Positions 53,877 through 64,000 of a DNA stretch of 64,000 nucleotides are shown piece after piece. The stretch lies in NCBI GenBank assembly GCA_032622095.1, contig CP136067.1, forward strand, positions 179,340,556 to 179,404,555. The letters run 5' to 3'. This DNA comes from Siphonodentalium dalli. Taxonomy: Eukaryota > Mollusca > Scaphopoda > Gadilida > Siphonodentaliidae. Below the pieces are notes generated by a model. That model was given only the letters and a program-made list of their open reading frames with translations, made no database searches and was not told the origin of the DNA. The position numbers were made by a program, and so were the translations under genes. Position 1 is the first letter of the stretch, and every line of letters begins with the position of its first letter.

Positions 53877-53982
53877 CAAATGCATTGGCCTTAAATCGAG
53901 AACAATTGAGAAGTCTGACGGTTGCCAAAGATGGACACAACCCCATAATCACTGGCCAAACAGGGAAAACTAACCTTTTAAG
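53877..53982 (+). CDS. Possible P-loop NTPase exon
   Basis: Between ATATTTTAG and the donor GTAAGTTATT the plus strand reads LNREQLRSLTVAKDGHNPII then TGQTGKTNLLR. EQ...SL..A..GHN..ITG followed by GKT resembles the Q-motif and Walker A region of PIF1-like or related ATPases, but GQTGKT is two residues shorter than the usual GxxGxGKT. No neighbouring exon was found. Probably a remnant. Confidence 0.4.
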
Positions 53983-54269
53983 GTAAGTTATTGATACATT
54001 TCGGTCATTAAGGGGGATCTCAAGTGAAAGATTGTGAATGGGGATTTCCATCCAAATCTGCGAAGTAAAAGTTAAAGTTACAATAGCTTATGAGTGGGAC
54101 TTGATGTGCCTTTGGTAACAACGGGTAGTTATTTATCTGTCGGGTCCGCTTGGTAAAATATAAATTTTGCAATAAATGTATTTTTGAGAATTTTATTCTG
54201 GATTTACATGACTTGACGTACATTTGAAAAAATCAACATAAATTAAAATTTAAATACACCAACATCATA

Positions 54270-55306
54270 ATGGAACAAGTTCCAAACAGACCTGACCCGC
54301 CAGATACATATCTCTTGTTTCCAGTACCACATCAAGTCACACTCGGAAGTATTTGCAACGCATCTCCGCAGATTAGCATGGAAAACCTCGTTCCAAATTG
54401 GTCTCCCCATTAACGACCTTTCCCATGCAAGGCAGGCCGTGTGAAAATTTTCCATGTTGTTTATCCACACAACTACAGCGCAGAGCTTTCGGTCGTGATA
54501 ATTGGCTGCCTCACCAAGCGTGGGTCGTGTCGGTTTGGAAACTGCGGGGACAATTTATTTTCGCTTGTAACTCCATCCGTGCAGTATCTCAACCGTTCCG
54601 ATATGGAGAAACTCGCAAAGGAAATCTGCAAAATTGAGCGCAAAAAATGGCATTGGTATATCACAGAGGCCCTTTTTGTTGTCAGACAGCAAAGGTCGAT
54701 ACCTGGAGAAACAAAAAGAGATATATGACAAAAGAAACGTAGAATTTATTTGGAAGGTGGGCGTTAGTACACAGAGAGTTTTGAATTCAAAGGTAGACAG
54801 GCGAATTTGTGAAGCGGAGGACCCTGTGGTTATTCTGTGGTTAGGCACCTGCGATTTTACTAATAAGTTTGGAAAGATTGTATATTTGAAAAAAAAACAT
54901 TAGGATGCAAATCGCGAGAGCCATTGCTAATCTAAAGGATATAGAGAGTAAGACCATGTCCAAAAATTCCTCAGCGACTGTCGTCTTTCTGGAATGCCCA
55001 GTCGTATCGATGGCAAATTGGAACAGGCGGAAGGGACATCCGTGTTGGGGCCTCTTCCGACAGCAGGATAGACAGCTTTGTAGAGCCATCAAAGACTTCA
55101 ACATTCAACTGAACGGGCCCAACTTACAAGAGCACACCATGCCGAAAATAAATCAGGACTTGCTTGTTGCTCACAAATATAAGAAACAGTCCTGCACCAA
55201 ATACAGGTACCAGCTTAAACTCCTGGTTGACGGGATCCACCCAACCGATCAGCTTGCGAGGTTGTGGCTCTTGAGGATGATTCGTTTGACCCGACGAGAG
55301 ATGTAA
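54270..55306 (+). pseudogene. SGNH/GDSL-hydrolase-like gene, broken
   Basis: Frame 1 starts MEQVPNRPDPPDTYLL at 54270, meets TAA at 54411, and continues to YLNRSDMEKLAKEICKIERK. A shift near 54650-54665 leads to FLLSDSKGRYLEKQKE and VVILWLGTCDFTNKFGK. A second shift at the A-run near 54891 leads to TVVFLECPVV, NWNRRKGH and DGIHPTDQLARLWLL, then TAA. DS-K-G, G-x-x-D and D-x-x-H are the block I, III and V signatures of SGNH hydrolases. Family proteins of this kind are, to my recollection, common as hypothetical genes in bivalves. Introns instead of frameshifts are possible but no good splice sites were seen at the breaks. Confidence 0.6.
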
Positions 55307-56280
55307 TGCTAAATATGGTGTAGGCACGTGTTCACGTAATTCGAAATTAAGGATAGCCTTATATTCAACTGCGTGCTGCACATGATATTCTTCCTGGGCA
55401 ATAAATATTGTTTCTTTATTATCTCATCAATTCATTTATTCCATCCAATTATTCATTCATAAGTTATTGGGTTCAATGCTCTTTAATCCAAAAATCTTTG
55501 TTCGGAAAACCAATTTCGGAAATTGATGGTCATTTCAGTCCAAATTTGTTTATTTTCGACTCAGTCTAAAAAAAATGAACACATTATCCAAAAATTACTG
55601 GTTGGGAAATCCCCACCCCCAATTTTACTGTTTTCTCGCTACCAATTGGCTTTCCAGAAACCTATTCAAATTCATAAATGCTCTTCGTGGTCCCTCCCAT
55701 TTTTGGGGTGAATTTTCTCAATAGGATAGTGTTTCTTTTGACGTGGGGATAGGATAGATGAGTCGCCAATGGTCCAGAACCCAAATCATGCACCCCCTCC
55801 GACAGGCAAATTGAGAATTACTTAAATATAAACAGTTAATGATATATACATTTCAGATCGTAATTTTGGTCTTATGTCTGACTTATTGCATATGTCTGAC
55901 TTTATGCAACAAATAATTTCGTACTAACCCATGTATACTCGGCGGCGTTACTTGCCCGTGACACAGAATGTTTCCTAAATGAAACATATAGATAACATAT
56001 AGTTATCTCTCAACAGGGCCATAATACGAAGATGAAAAAAATGTGGCCGTAACATCTACAACTGGCATTGCCTGATGATACCCACCCCAGTTGGCCCCCA
56101 GTTCAGGAACGATAACTCTATCCGAAGTACACGACCTATATGCAGTACTACCGTCGGTGTTTGACCTATATTCTCCGCCCACGCATTGCATCATGGTCTA
56201 TTTGTATGCCGGTTGTGCATGTCCGGACATGACCCGTTGGTTATATCCAATGGGATAATGTTAAAGTGACACTCGCATTG
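55307..56280. other. No gene recognised
   Basis: AT-rich. The minus-strand frame at 56194-56003 (MMQCVGGEYRSNTDGST…) is open but matches nothing I know and has no supporting signals. Confidence 0.4.
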
Positions 56281-56570
56281 AAAACTTACAAAAAATTCAA
56301 AAATTCAAAAACTTCAAAAATTTCAAAAATTTCAAAAACTTCAAAAACGTCAAAAACTTCAAAAACTTCAAAAACTTCAAAAACTTCAAAAATCGCAAAA
56401 AATTTCAAAAAAGTTTAAAAACTTCAAAATACTCAAAAATTTCAAAAAACTTAAAAAACTTTTCAAAAAGAAACAAAAATGAAAAACAGAAAAAAATTCA
56501 TAAATATATGAAAAACTTAAAAAACTTCAACTTTTTCTAAAATTCAAAAATACTTTAAAATTAAATTAAA
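56281..56570. repeat. A-rich tandem array of TTCAAAAAC units
   Basis: Dozens of 9-11 bp units (AAAAACTTCAAAAACTTC) degrade to the right into A-rich sequence. Confidence 0.9.
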
Positions 56571-56711
56571 ATTAACTGTCTTTTAATATATCTAACCCAC
56601 TGCCACTTCTAAGGGTTCCACACTACACCTGAGGGGATATTGAGTGGTCTACACACGTCTCCTAAACCCTAGAATAAGATCCAGCCCATAAGAAACACCG
56701 CCTCCTGCAAT

Positions 56712-56834
56712 GCCTGTCATTCGAATCTGACGCAATCCCTACTTCTGGCGCAATGCCTGAGTCATTCGAATCTGGCGCAATCCCTACTTCCGGCGCAACG
56801 CCTGAGTCATTGGAATCTGACGCAATCCCTCGCG
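56712..56834. repeat. 45-bp repeat, ~2.7 units
   Basis: CCTGAGTCATTCGAATCTGG and GCGCAATCCCTACTTC recur at 45 bp. In one plus-strand frame it encodes a 15-residue repeat (PESFESGAIPTSGAT). No gene signals around it. Confidence 0.8.
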
Positions 56835-57079
56835 AAACCTACCGGCTGACTCCACACCCATCGGCTAAACGTTGTATCACATGCTTATTATTTGATCATA
56901 TCGTGGAAATTCAATGTTTTGTCATCACTCATGAGATATAACCCATATCCACTGAAAAAGGGTGGATATCCTCTATTTATTTATAATTTTTTCTTTGTTA
57001 TCTTTTTTTTATCCCTCTTTTTTATCTACCACTTCCTGTTTTTATTCGCTCTTCTTTTTCTTACAACTTCTAATCCCTC

Positions 57080-58650
57080 ATAATCTTCGAATATCCACTT
57101 TCATCTCCAAGTTTTTGAAAAAATTCCTTGTTTAGTAGCACCTCCAGATGGGCTCTATAGAATTTGAACGAGGCATCCATCTTGGATATTACTCTTTCTA
57201 TGACTAAATCCGTTAGCACGCTCTACAGATATCATATAGGTAGCACGCTCTACAGATGTCATATAGGCCTCTTCACATCTTGTTTTCCATAATTTATTCA
57301 TTCCTAATCGCTCCATTGACTGTAACAAATTAAATTACCCCCTCCCCCTGTATTTAGAATACATCCTTGATTATTAATATTTCCTCCTTTCATGGTGTGC
57401 ATGTTCCTTGGGACATCTTTGCTAATGTGAAGCCACACCTATTATATATATATATATATACAACTTTAAAAGCCCGCGAAAATATTACTCATATTATAGA
57501 CTTCCCTTTGAAGACCTTTGTATGTGACAATGATCCGTAATATTGTTTCTAAGTGACACTGGCCAGTGAAACTGATACTACGGGTATGAACTAGCCAACT
57601 TCACATCGTAACAATAATAAAAGGGACACTTCATCTATATCAGTCTCAAAACGTGTTGGTACACATCTGTGTGGAAACTAAAACCAATCACTCTTCGTCC
57701 GTCATCCGTACATAATTGTAATATAATTTTCTCAGAAACCACGGGATCCCTTTGGCTGAAATTTGGTCTCAACATGGGATAAGAAATTATCCATGGAAGA
57801 CAACAGTGTCCGTGTGGGGGAGAAGCTTCGTAGTGTTTCGCTGTCGCCATGGTGTTTGTTTGGGTATAGGCATGGGTGGTGAGTGTGGTTCTCATATGGT
57901 ATGAACTAGCCTTTACTGACTGAGGTAATTTAGTGCACATGTCATCACTTCACTGATAACCATTATATGGTCAAATCCCTACACTATCAAACGCAATGTT
58001 TCAATAATGGGTTTTCTTAAAATTTTGACTAAATATTGGTTATATTATACGCATCAGCGATCCTTCTTAATAACGCTCTGTATATTTTCAAACGCATTGC
58101 ACTAAATGGGTTTGGAATAGCCATACAGGAAAGGAGAAACTGAGGTCCTGGGTAGGTCGACTGTATATAGCAGTATATATGGGGTACAGACATGGACAGC
58201 AATGGGTTCCTCGTGGCTTCTGGTCTACACATGACATATTAAAGTTAACCACACCCATCGGCGCGCCTTTATTGGGCTATGAAGCGCCATACAGGCTCGA
58301 ATCATGGCCTTCGCCATGTGTTTCTATTTGAACCCACATTAGTAACTAAATAAAATCTTTCTCTCCAGGTTGTTTCACGCCATAACCTTGATTTGGAAAG
58401 CTTGAAGGGCTAATTAAGCTTCAATTTAAATCCCAACATTTTCTTATTTGAAGAACGTATCTGGTTAAACATGTCCACCATAGTAAGCTCATTTAATTCA
58501 AAGAGCTTCACACATAGTCCCACTAGTAATGATGTGTCGTTATTTACTACAGAAATGGTCATATAGAATACAATACAACACATTTTGGTCACATACCTTA
58601 AAGGTGCACGTCACTTTCGCAAGATATCGAACTGACCATGTATAGAGTGG
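57080..58650. other. No gene recognised; small repeats
   Basis: 27-bp tandem doublet at 57214-57267 (TAGCACGCTCTACAGAT...) and a TA run at 57443-57460. The minus-strand frame at 57940-57635 looks like repeat DNA. Confidence 0.55.
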
Positions 58651-58659
58651 AATGACATG

Positions 58660-60170
58660 TCGGGTATCAAATGTATAATCAGTTCCAGTATTTCGTCCAT
58701 AAGGCAGTTTTGGCTGTAACATCATTGTGTATGACGGTTCATTCATATGATATCTTAGCGGTTGCACACGATACTGTCTGTTGTATTTTATGTCTTATAT
58801 CATGTATATTAATTGCTCCATGGATGGTAGGAGTATGGCATTGGTGTCTGGTTCTTCGATGTATTCTAGTCATAGTTCATTCATATTATTACTCTAAAAT
58901 CTCCATTAAATGGAGAAACTAAAGAGCCCATATTATGTAGACTAGTGTATAAATACTTACTTCATGCATTATTTTTATCAATTATATGTATTATAACTCC
59001 CATCAAGATAGGCTGTTATACAGAGGAAACAAAGCATGTACCAAGTGACAGTCTGTACCAAGTGACAGTCTCATGTCACGAAAGGCCTACTATGTGGACA
59101 CATTTTCTTATCAAAACGCTCTATTATGTAGGGGGTTATCAACCATTGGTCTGGAAAAGGCATACGAGCGGAAGGCGTGTATACACATTTATTCGATGTA
59201 CTCTTTAATCGTCGATTTCTCTTTATTGTCGTTAATTTATAGCATTATTAGTAGGAATCTAAACTCGCCGTTATATTGAGAAAATAATGCGTCAATACCA
59301 GTCAATACTGCTTTATTGGCGGTAAATGAAATTATTGAATCATGTATCGCAGCTAAACAAGCGAGACAACTGATCACAACACAAAAATTAGTAATATTTC
59401 TGAAGCCTTGAGTGGGTTGTAATACACAGTGTAAATTTTCATTATTGCTACCATTTAAGGAAACATGCCCCCGATAGGGCTACTATGCGAACACATGTCT
59501 ATATTAATTTCACATATTCCTTACCGTTCATTCATATATACTCCAAGCTCTCTGTTAATACAGAGGCATCAAAACATTGGTCTGGAAGAGACCTACTATG
59601 TGGATGCGTGTATACATATTTACTTGATGTATTCTTTAATCGTTCATTTCTCTTTATTATCGTTCATTTATAGCATTATTAGAAGAAATTTAGTCTAAAA
59701 TCTCCATTACATGGAGACAATAAAGAGCCCATATGGTGTAGACTAATGCATAAATACTTACTTCATGTATTCTTTTCACCAATTATATGTATTGTACATC
59801 ATATACATTTAGTCCGTTATACAGAGGAAACAAAGCATGTACTACGTGGCAGTTTCATATGACGATAAGACCTACTATGTGAACACATGTGCATATTAAT
59901 TTCACATATTCTTCTCAAAACGCTCTATTTTATACGGGGGGTATCAAACATTGGTCTGGAAAAGGCATGCTATGTGGACGCGTGTATACATATTGACTTC
60001 ATATATGCATTCATAGTTCATTTCTCTTAATTGTCGTTCATTTAATAGCATTATTAGTAGAAATATAGTCTAAAACCGTCGGTATATGGAGAATATATAG
60101 CGTCAATACTGTTTTATTGTTGGTAACTCAAATTATTGCATTATGTATCGCAACTAAACAAGCGAGATAA
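58660..60170. repeat. Degenerate long tandem repeat
   Basis: Shared words CAGAGGAAACAAAGCATGTA, CGCTCTATT, CATTGGTCTGGAA, GTGTATACA, TAGCATTATTAG and TAAAATCTCCATTA recur at about 59030-59300, 59460-59740 and 59820-60100, with a partial earlier copy near 58680-58930. Spacing about 360-430 bp. Confidence 0.65.
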
Positions 60171-60359
60171 CTCATAAATTCTTAATAGTTCTGATGTCTA
60201 TGGCAGTTCACACAGTGTATATTTTCATTGTTGTTACCATTTTAGTGCATACATTACTGATTTCTGTGTAAGAACGCCGGTCTCCATTGTTGTTATGATT
60301 GTGCCTATAACTGTCCATATTCTTAAAGCAAGTACGGTACCTCTATGTGATATGATCTA

Positions 60360-60850
60360 TAAAAATTTCCATTTTCACAGGTAAATCACGTATAAACGCT
60401 CTTTAATGTATAGTTAAACTGAGTTTTCACATGCAGGGCTATGTCTTTGTGGACTATATACGTGGTATACTTCAGTATATACACGAAGTGAATGTGTTCT
60501 AAGTATACGTATCTGATTTATGTATACGTCCGTGTTTCTTAAAGCAAATCCAATACATATTAGTGCGTTATATTATGATGTACATTAAGTGCCCTTTTCA
60601 CTGTTAAATCAAGTAAAAAGGCCCTCTACTATAGTTAACTATTCAGTTCCACGTACGCTATAAGATCTATGGTGGTCCGGTGTGTCTTATCAATATGCCA
60701 TTATATGCACGAATGTAATGTGTTCAAATATGTGGGTTATGATGTATACTTTAATGTTAAAGTATATAAGCACTCTTTAAGATATGCATATGCAGAATGT
60801 TGCCTCTTTACACTGACAGAAAAAAAAGGAATATATAATTTTGAGTACTA
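60360..60850. repeat. Degenerate tandem repeat, ~200 bp
   Basis: AAATCACGTATAAACGCTCT, AAATCAAGTAAAAAGGCCCT and AAAGTATATAAGCACTCTTT mark three diverged units. Short frames at 60669 and 60841 are not supported as genes. Confidence 0.5.
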
Positions 60851-61439
60851 CTCTTCATAAAACGTTAGAAAACCATAATCTAACAACGAATATCGAAGAA
60901 CAATGTAATTACTTGATAAGCATTGTAAATATTTCGTCTGTTTTAAATAAAATGGAAATATTTCGTCTATTTGAAATACAGTTGGAAGCAACAATCAAGT
61001 ATTTAAATGAAATTTGGACCAAAATCTTATAATTTGAGAAAACGTATATAATTTCTATCGAAGTCTTATAATAAAGGAAGGCTTTGTGCGAATCCATTCG
61101 GTCTAATGTGTGAATGTGTTCATCATCGCAAATATAATGATGCAGAAATGAATATTTCCTAGAATAATGTTAACATAGCTTGTATTTAACCGAAATAATA
61201 TAGCATTTGAGTTAAAATGTTTCATATTAGGACCATAACGAACCAATGCATAAAAATACAATATTTTGTTTTTCATTCTCGATCAAAATAATGCAGGGTT
61301 GTCAATTATCAACAAAAAACAAATACTTTGAAACAAAAACGATGACATAAGAAGGAATATCCAAGAGCTAGTGTGAAAATAACCCTCACATTTATAAAAA
61401 AAAAACAATAAAATTAAAGTTTTCGAGTAAGTCCTTCAA
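60851..61439. other. No gene recognised
   Basis: Very AT-rich, with no structure that I can support. Confidence 0.4.
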
Positions 61440-62640
61440 ATTTATTGAATTTTTTCGTCTATGTTGGATCAAATTTGACACAAAAATCAATTAGCTCACT
61501 AACAGTTCGCGCAATATCTCATATTTTGAGAAAACGTTTGCAATTTTAGACAACAATATTGCTAGTGAAGGTGAATATTTCATCCTGGAACTCATGAAAT
61601 ATGATAAAAATAGATGTAAAGACACTTCACGAGCCCTCATATATTTGAGTTATGAACATAAAGTCATCTCATAGTGCCATTGTACCCCATAATTTGGTCA
61701 GGAGAAATATGTATTTCATATTTGACCCTTCATCTGTGGTAAAAAATGAATTAAGGGACATGGGAGTGGTGTCCCTGGACATTAACCTAGAGCATAAATT
61801 GACTCAATTATGCAATTTTAGGCAACATTCTTGCCAGGGAAAGTGTATATTTCATGTTGGAACTCATCCAATGTGATAAACATGCATCATAAGACACTTA
61901 ATGAGCTCTGATGACTTTGAGTTATGACAACAACGGCATCTCATACTAGATTGTAAGCCATAATTTGGTCAGGAAAAGTGTAAATTTCATATTTTATCCT
62001 ACATGTGTTTTAACAATCAATGTAATTACACCCCATCGGTCGCCTAGACACAGCGTAAATGTTCTCAAGTTTTCAATTGTAGGCCACAATGTCGGCAGTG
62101 AAGGTAAACATTTCATGTTGGAACCCATGAAATGTGATAAAATGGATAAAAAGACACTTCCTGAGTCCTTATGACTGAGTTATGAACATAAAGGGAACTC
62201 ATGGTGTATTGTAGGTCATAATTTGGTCAGGAAAATTGTAAATTTCATGTCTTAAGCTCCATGTGTTTTTAAAATATATGTAATTACAACCATTGGGTCC
62301 CTAGAGATCAATCCACAGTCCATGTGTAGTCCATATGCAATTTTAGGGAACAGTTTTGCTAGTGAAGGTGAACATTCCATGCTGGAACTCATGAAATATG
62401 ATAAAAATAGATGAAAAGACACTTTCTGAGGCCTTGGTCGGGAGAAATGTGTATTGTATTTTGACCCTTGATGCGTGGTAGCAATCAATGAAATTACACC
62501 CCATGGTATCCTCAGATATGAAGCAACATCATAAATGCACTCAGTTTTGGCAATTTAGACAACATTGTTGATGGGGAAGTTGTACATGTCATGTTGGAAC
62601 TGGTGAAATGTGATAATAATTGATCAAAAGACACTCGATG
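61440..62640. repeat. Degenerate tandem repeat, ~265 bp, 4-5 units
   Basis: CATAATTTGGTCAGG starts near 61688, 61959 and 62217 (spacings 271 and 258), with an incomplete unit near 62437. Each unit carries CATGTTGGAACTCATGAAAT, AAAGACACTT and GAGTTATGAACATAAAG words. Confidence 0.8.
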
Positions 62641-62908
62641 AGCCCTGATGGGTTTCAATTATGGTCATAAAGGCATATGATAGTGTCATTATACAACGGG
62701 GAAATTTGGGAAGCGCTAACAAAGCGTATCTGCACGGTGTTATACGAATCAAAATGATCCTGATATAAGAAATGCAATCTAGATCATACTCAGTATCTTC
62801 GTATCGACTGAATATATCGTTATTCGATGGTGTTCCTGGCATACCTCCGTCTTTACTTTTCTTATGCTTTTGTAGATTGTAGTTCGACGATAATATCTTT
62901 CTGCACAA
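62624..62908 (-). other. Open frame with zinc-finger-like start (left arm)
   Basis: Identical inverse of 63251-63535. The frame begins two residues after a Cys: CHLCRKILSSNYNLQKHKKS, i.e. C-x2-C-x12-H as in a C2H2 finger, but no second His at the expected place. Residues after EYDLD look like non-coding DNA. Probably not an intact gene. Confidence 0.3.
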
Positions 62909-63250
62909 ATGGCACCCGTGTATTGTCTCGAATCATGGGAAGAACTATCGTCCTTATACCAGCGAAAAGATGAGCAAATATGGTGTGGTATTATAAACTC
63001 GCCGCGTTCGTACCTCTATTTATCGTTTAGAGTAATTGTTCTTAGATAAAAAAAAAATAGGCGCGCGTGCGGCCCCCTCATCCCCACTGCCGCCGCGCCT
63101 ATTTTTTTTTTATCTAAGAACAATTACTCTAAACGATAAATAGAGGTACGAACGCGGCGAGTTTATAATACCACACCATATTTGCTCATCTTTTCGCTGG
63201 TATAAGGACGATAGTTCTTCCCATGATTCGAGACAATACACGGGTGCCAT

Positions 63251-63535
63251 TTGTGCAGAAAGATATTATCGTCGAACTACAATCTACAAAAGCATAAGAA
63301 AAGTAAAGACGGAGGTATGCCAGGAACACCATCGAATAACGATATATTCAGTCGATACGAAGATACTGAGTATGATCTAGATTGCATTTCTTATATCAGG
63401 ATCATTTTGATTCGTATAACACCGTGCAGATACGCTTTGTTAGCGCTTCCCAAATTTCCCCGTTGTATAATGACACTATCATATGCCTTTATGACCATAA
63501 TTGAAACCCATCAGGGCTCATCGAGTGTCTTTTGA
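63251..63535 (+). other. Open frame with zinc-finger-like start (right arm)
   Basis: Mirror of 62624-62908. Because the palindrome may be an artefact, this may not be an independent sequence. Confidence 0.3.
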
Positions 63536-64000
63536 TCAATTATTATCACATTTCACCAGTTCCAACATGACATGTACAACTTCCCCATCAACAATGTTGT
63601 CTAAATTGCCAAAACTGAGTGCATTTATGATGTTGCTTCATATCTGAGGATACCATGGGGTGTAATTTCATTGATTGCTACCACGCATCAAGGGTCAAAA
63701 TACAATACACATTTCTCCCGACCAAGGCCTCAGAAAGTGTCTTTTCATCTATTTTTATCATATTTCATGAGTTCCAGCATGGAATGTTCACCTTCACTAG
63801 CAAAACTGTTCCCTAAAATTGCATATGGACTACACATGGACTGTGGATTGATCTCTAGGGACCCAATGGTTGTAATTACATATATTTTAAAAACACATGG
63901 AGCTTAAGACATGAAATTTACAATTTTCCTGACCAAATTATGACCTACAATACACCATGAGTTCCCTTTATGTTCATAACTCAGTCATAAGGACTCAGGA

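Larger units (their letters stand above)
62159..64000. repeat. Very long perfect palindrome, runs off the window
   Basis: Position x on the left pairs with 126159 minus x on the right. 62159-63065 is the exact inverse of 63094-64000 wherever I compared, including two open frames whose coordinates mirror exactly, with no indel in 907 bp. The spacer is 28 bp (63066-63093), GC-rich (GTGCGGCCCCCTCATCCCCA), flanked by A10/T10 runs and TAGGCGCG. The arms include part of the ~265-bp tandem repeats. Confidence 0.92.

Noticed and set aside
57635-57940. 101-codon minus-strand frame
   Set aside because: Composition and phrase structure resemble dispersed repeat DNA; no family pattern, splice site or promoter.
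63013-63130. Rho-independent-type terminator or small RNA hairpin
   Set aside because: It is only the centre of the much longer palindrome, and the genome is eukaryotic.
1-64000. tRNA, rRNA or snRNA genes
   Set aside because: Scanned for tRNA B-box-like GGTTCGANNC with a plausible cloverleaf and for conserved rRNA words; nothing convincing. A covariance-model search could overturn this.

Overview
The window is eukaryotic nuclear DNA, AT-rich and intron-rich, and packed with short non-autonomous transposons, foldback elements and satellites. The repeat flavour (blocks reading GGGGCATAACTC, a roughly 164-bp core satellite inside a Helentron/pearl-like element, many ACATGTACATGTA words, decayed non-LTR retrotransposons) points to a mollusc, probably a marine bivalve. 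The species cannot be fixed from sequence alone. There is no prokaryotic gene organisation, CRISPR array, tRNA or rRNA that I can see.

Left part (1-27.4 kb). 1-5.4 kb is satellite and dispersed repeat, including a Helentron-like insertion with a visible empty-site paralogue and a 21-bp minisatellite. From 6.5 to 12.5 kb, on the minus strand, four short exons with perfectly matching phases encode the N-terminal C2 domain of a class I Rab11-family interacting protein (FIP1/2/5-like). Its downstream exons lie off the left edge. A possible TATA promoter and non-coding first exon sit at 27.3-27.4 kb, which would make 12.6-27.3 kb a 14.7-kb first intron. The introns are filled with TA-flanked (Tc1/mariner-like), TTAA-flanked (piggyBac-like) and other foldback MITEs.

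Middle part (28.5-50 kb). A cassette of about 9.2 kb is tandemly duplicated (28.5-37.7 and 38.0-47.3 kb), with a third partial copy to 50.1 kb. Each full copy carries a two-exon minus-strand gene for a 119-residue protein I do not recognise, with splice sites, CCAAT/TATA-like promoter and poly(A) signal conserved. The copies differ by transposon insertions and a minisatellite expansion that arose after or during duplication.

Right part (50-64 kb). A decayed CR1/L2-like reverse transcriptase lies antisense within the ORF1 of another LINE. Nearby are a P-loop-like exon and a broken SGNH/GDSL-hydrolase-like gene. The last 8 kb are degenerate tandem repeats, ending in an apparently perfect palindrome (arms of at least 907 bp, 28-bp spacer) that runs off the window and may be either a real inverted duplication or an assembly foldback.
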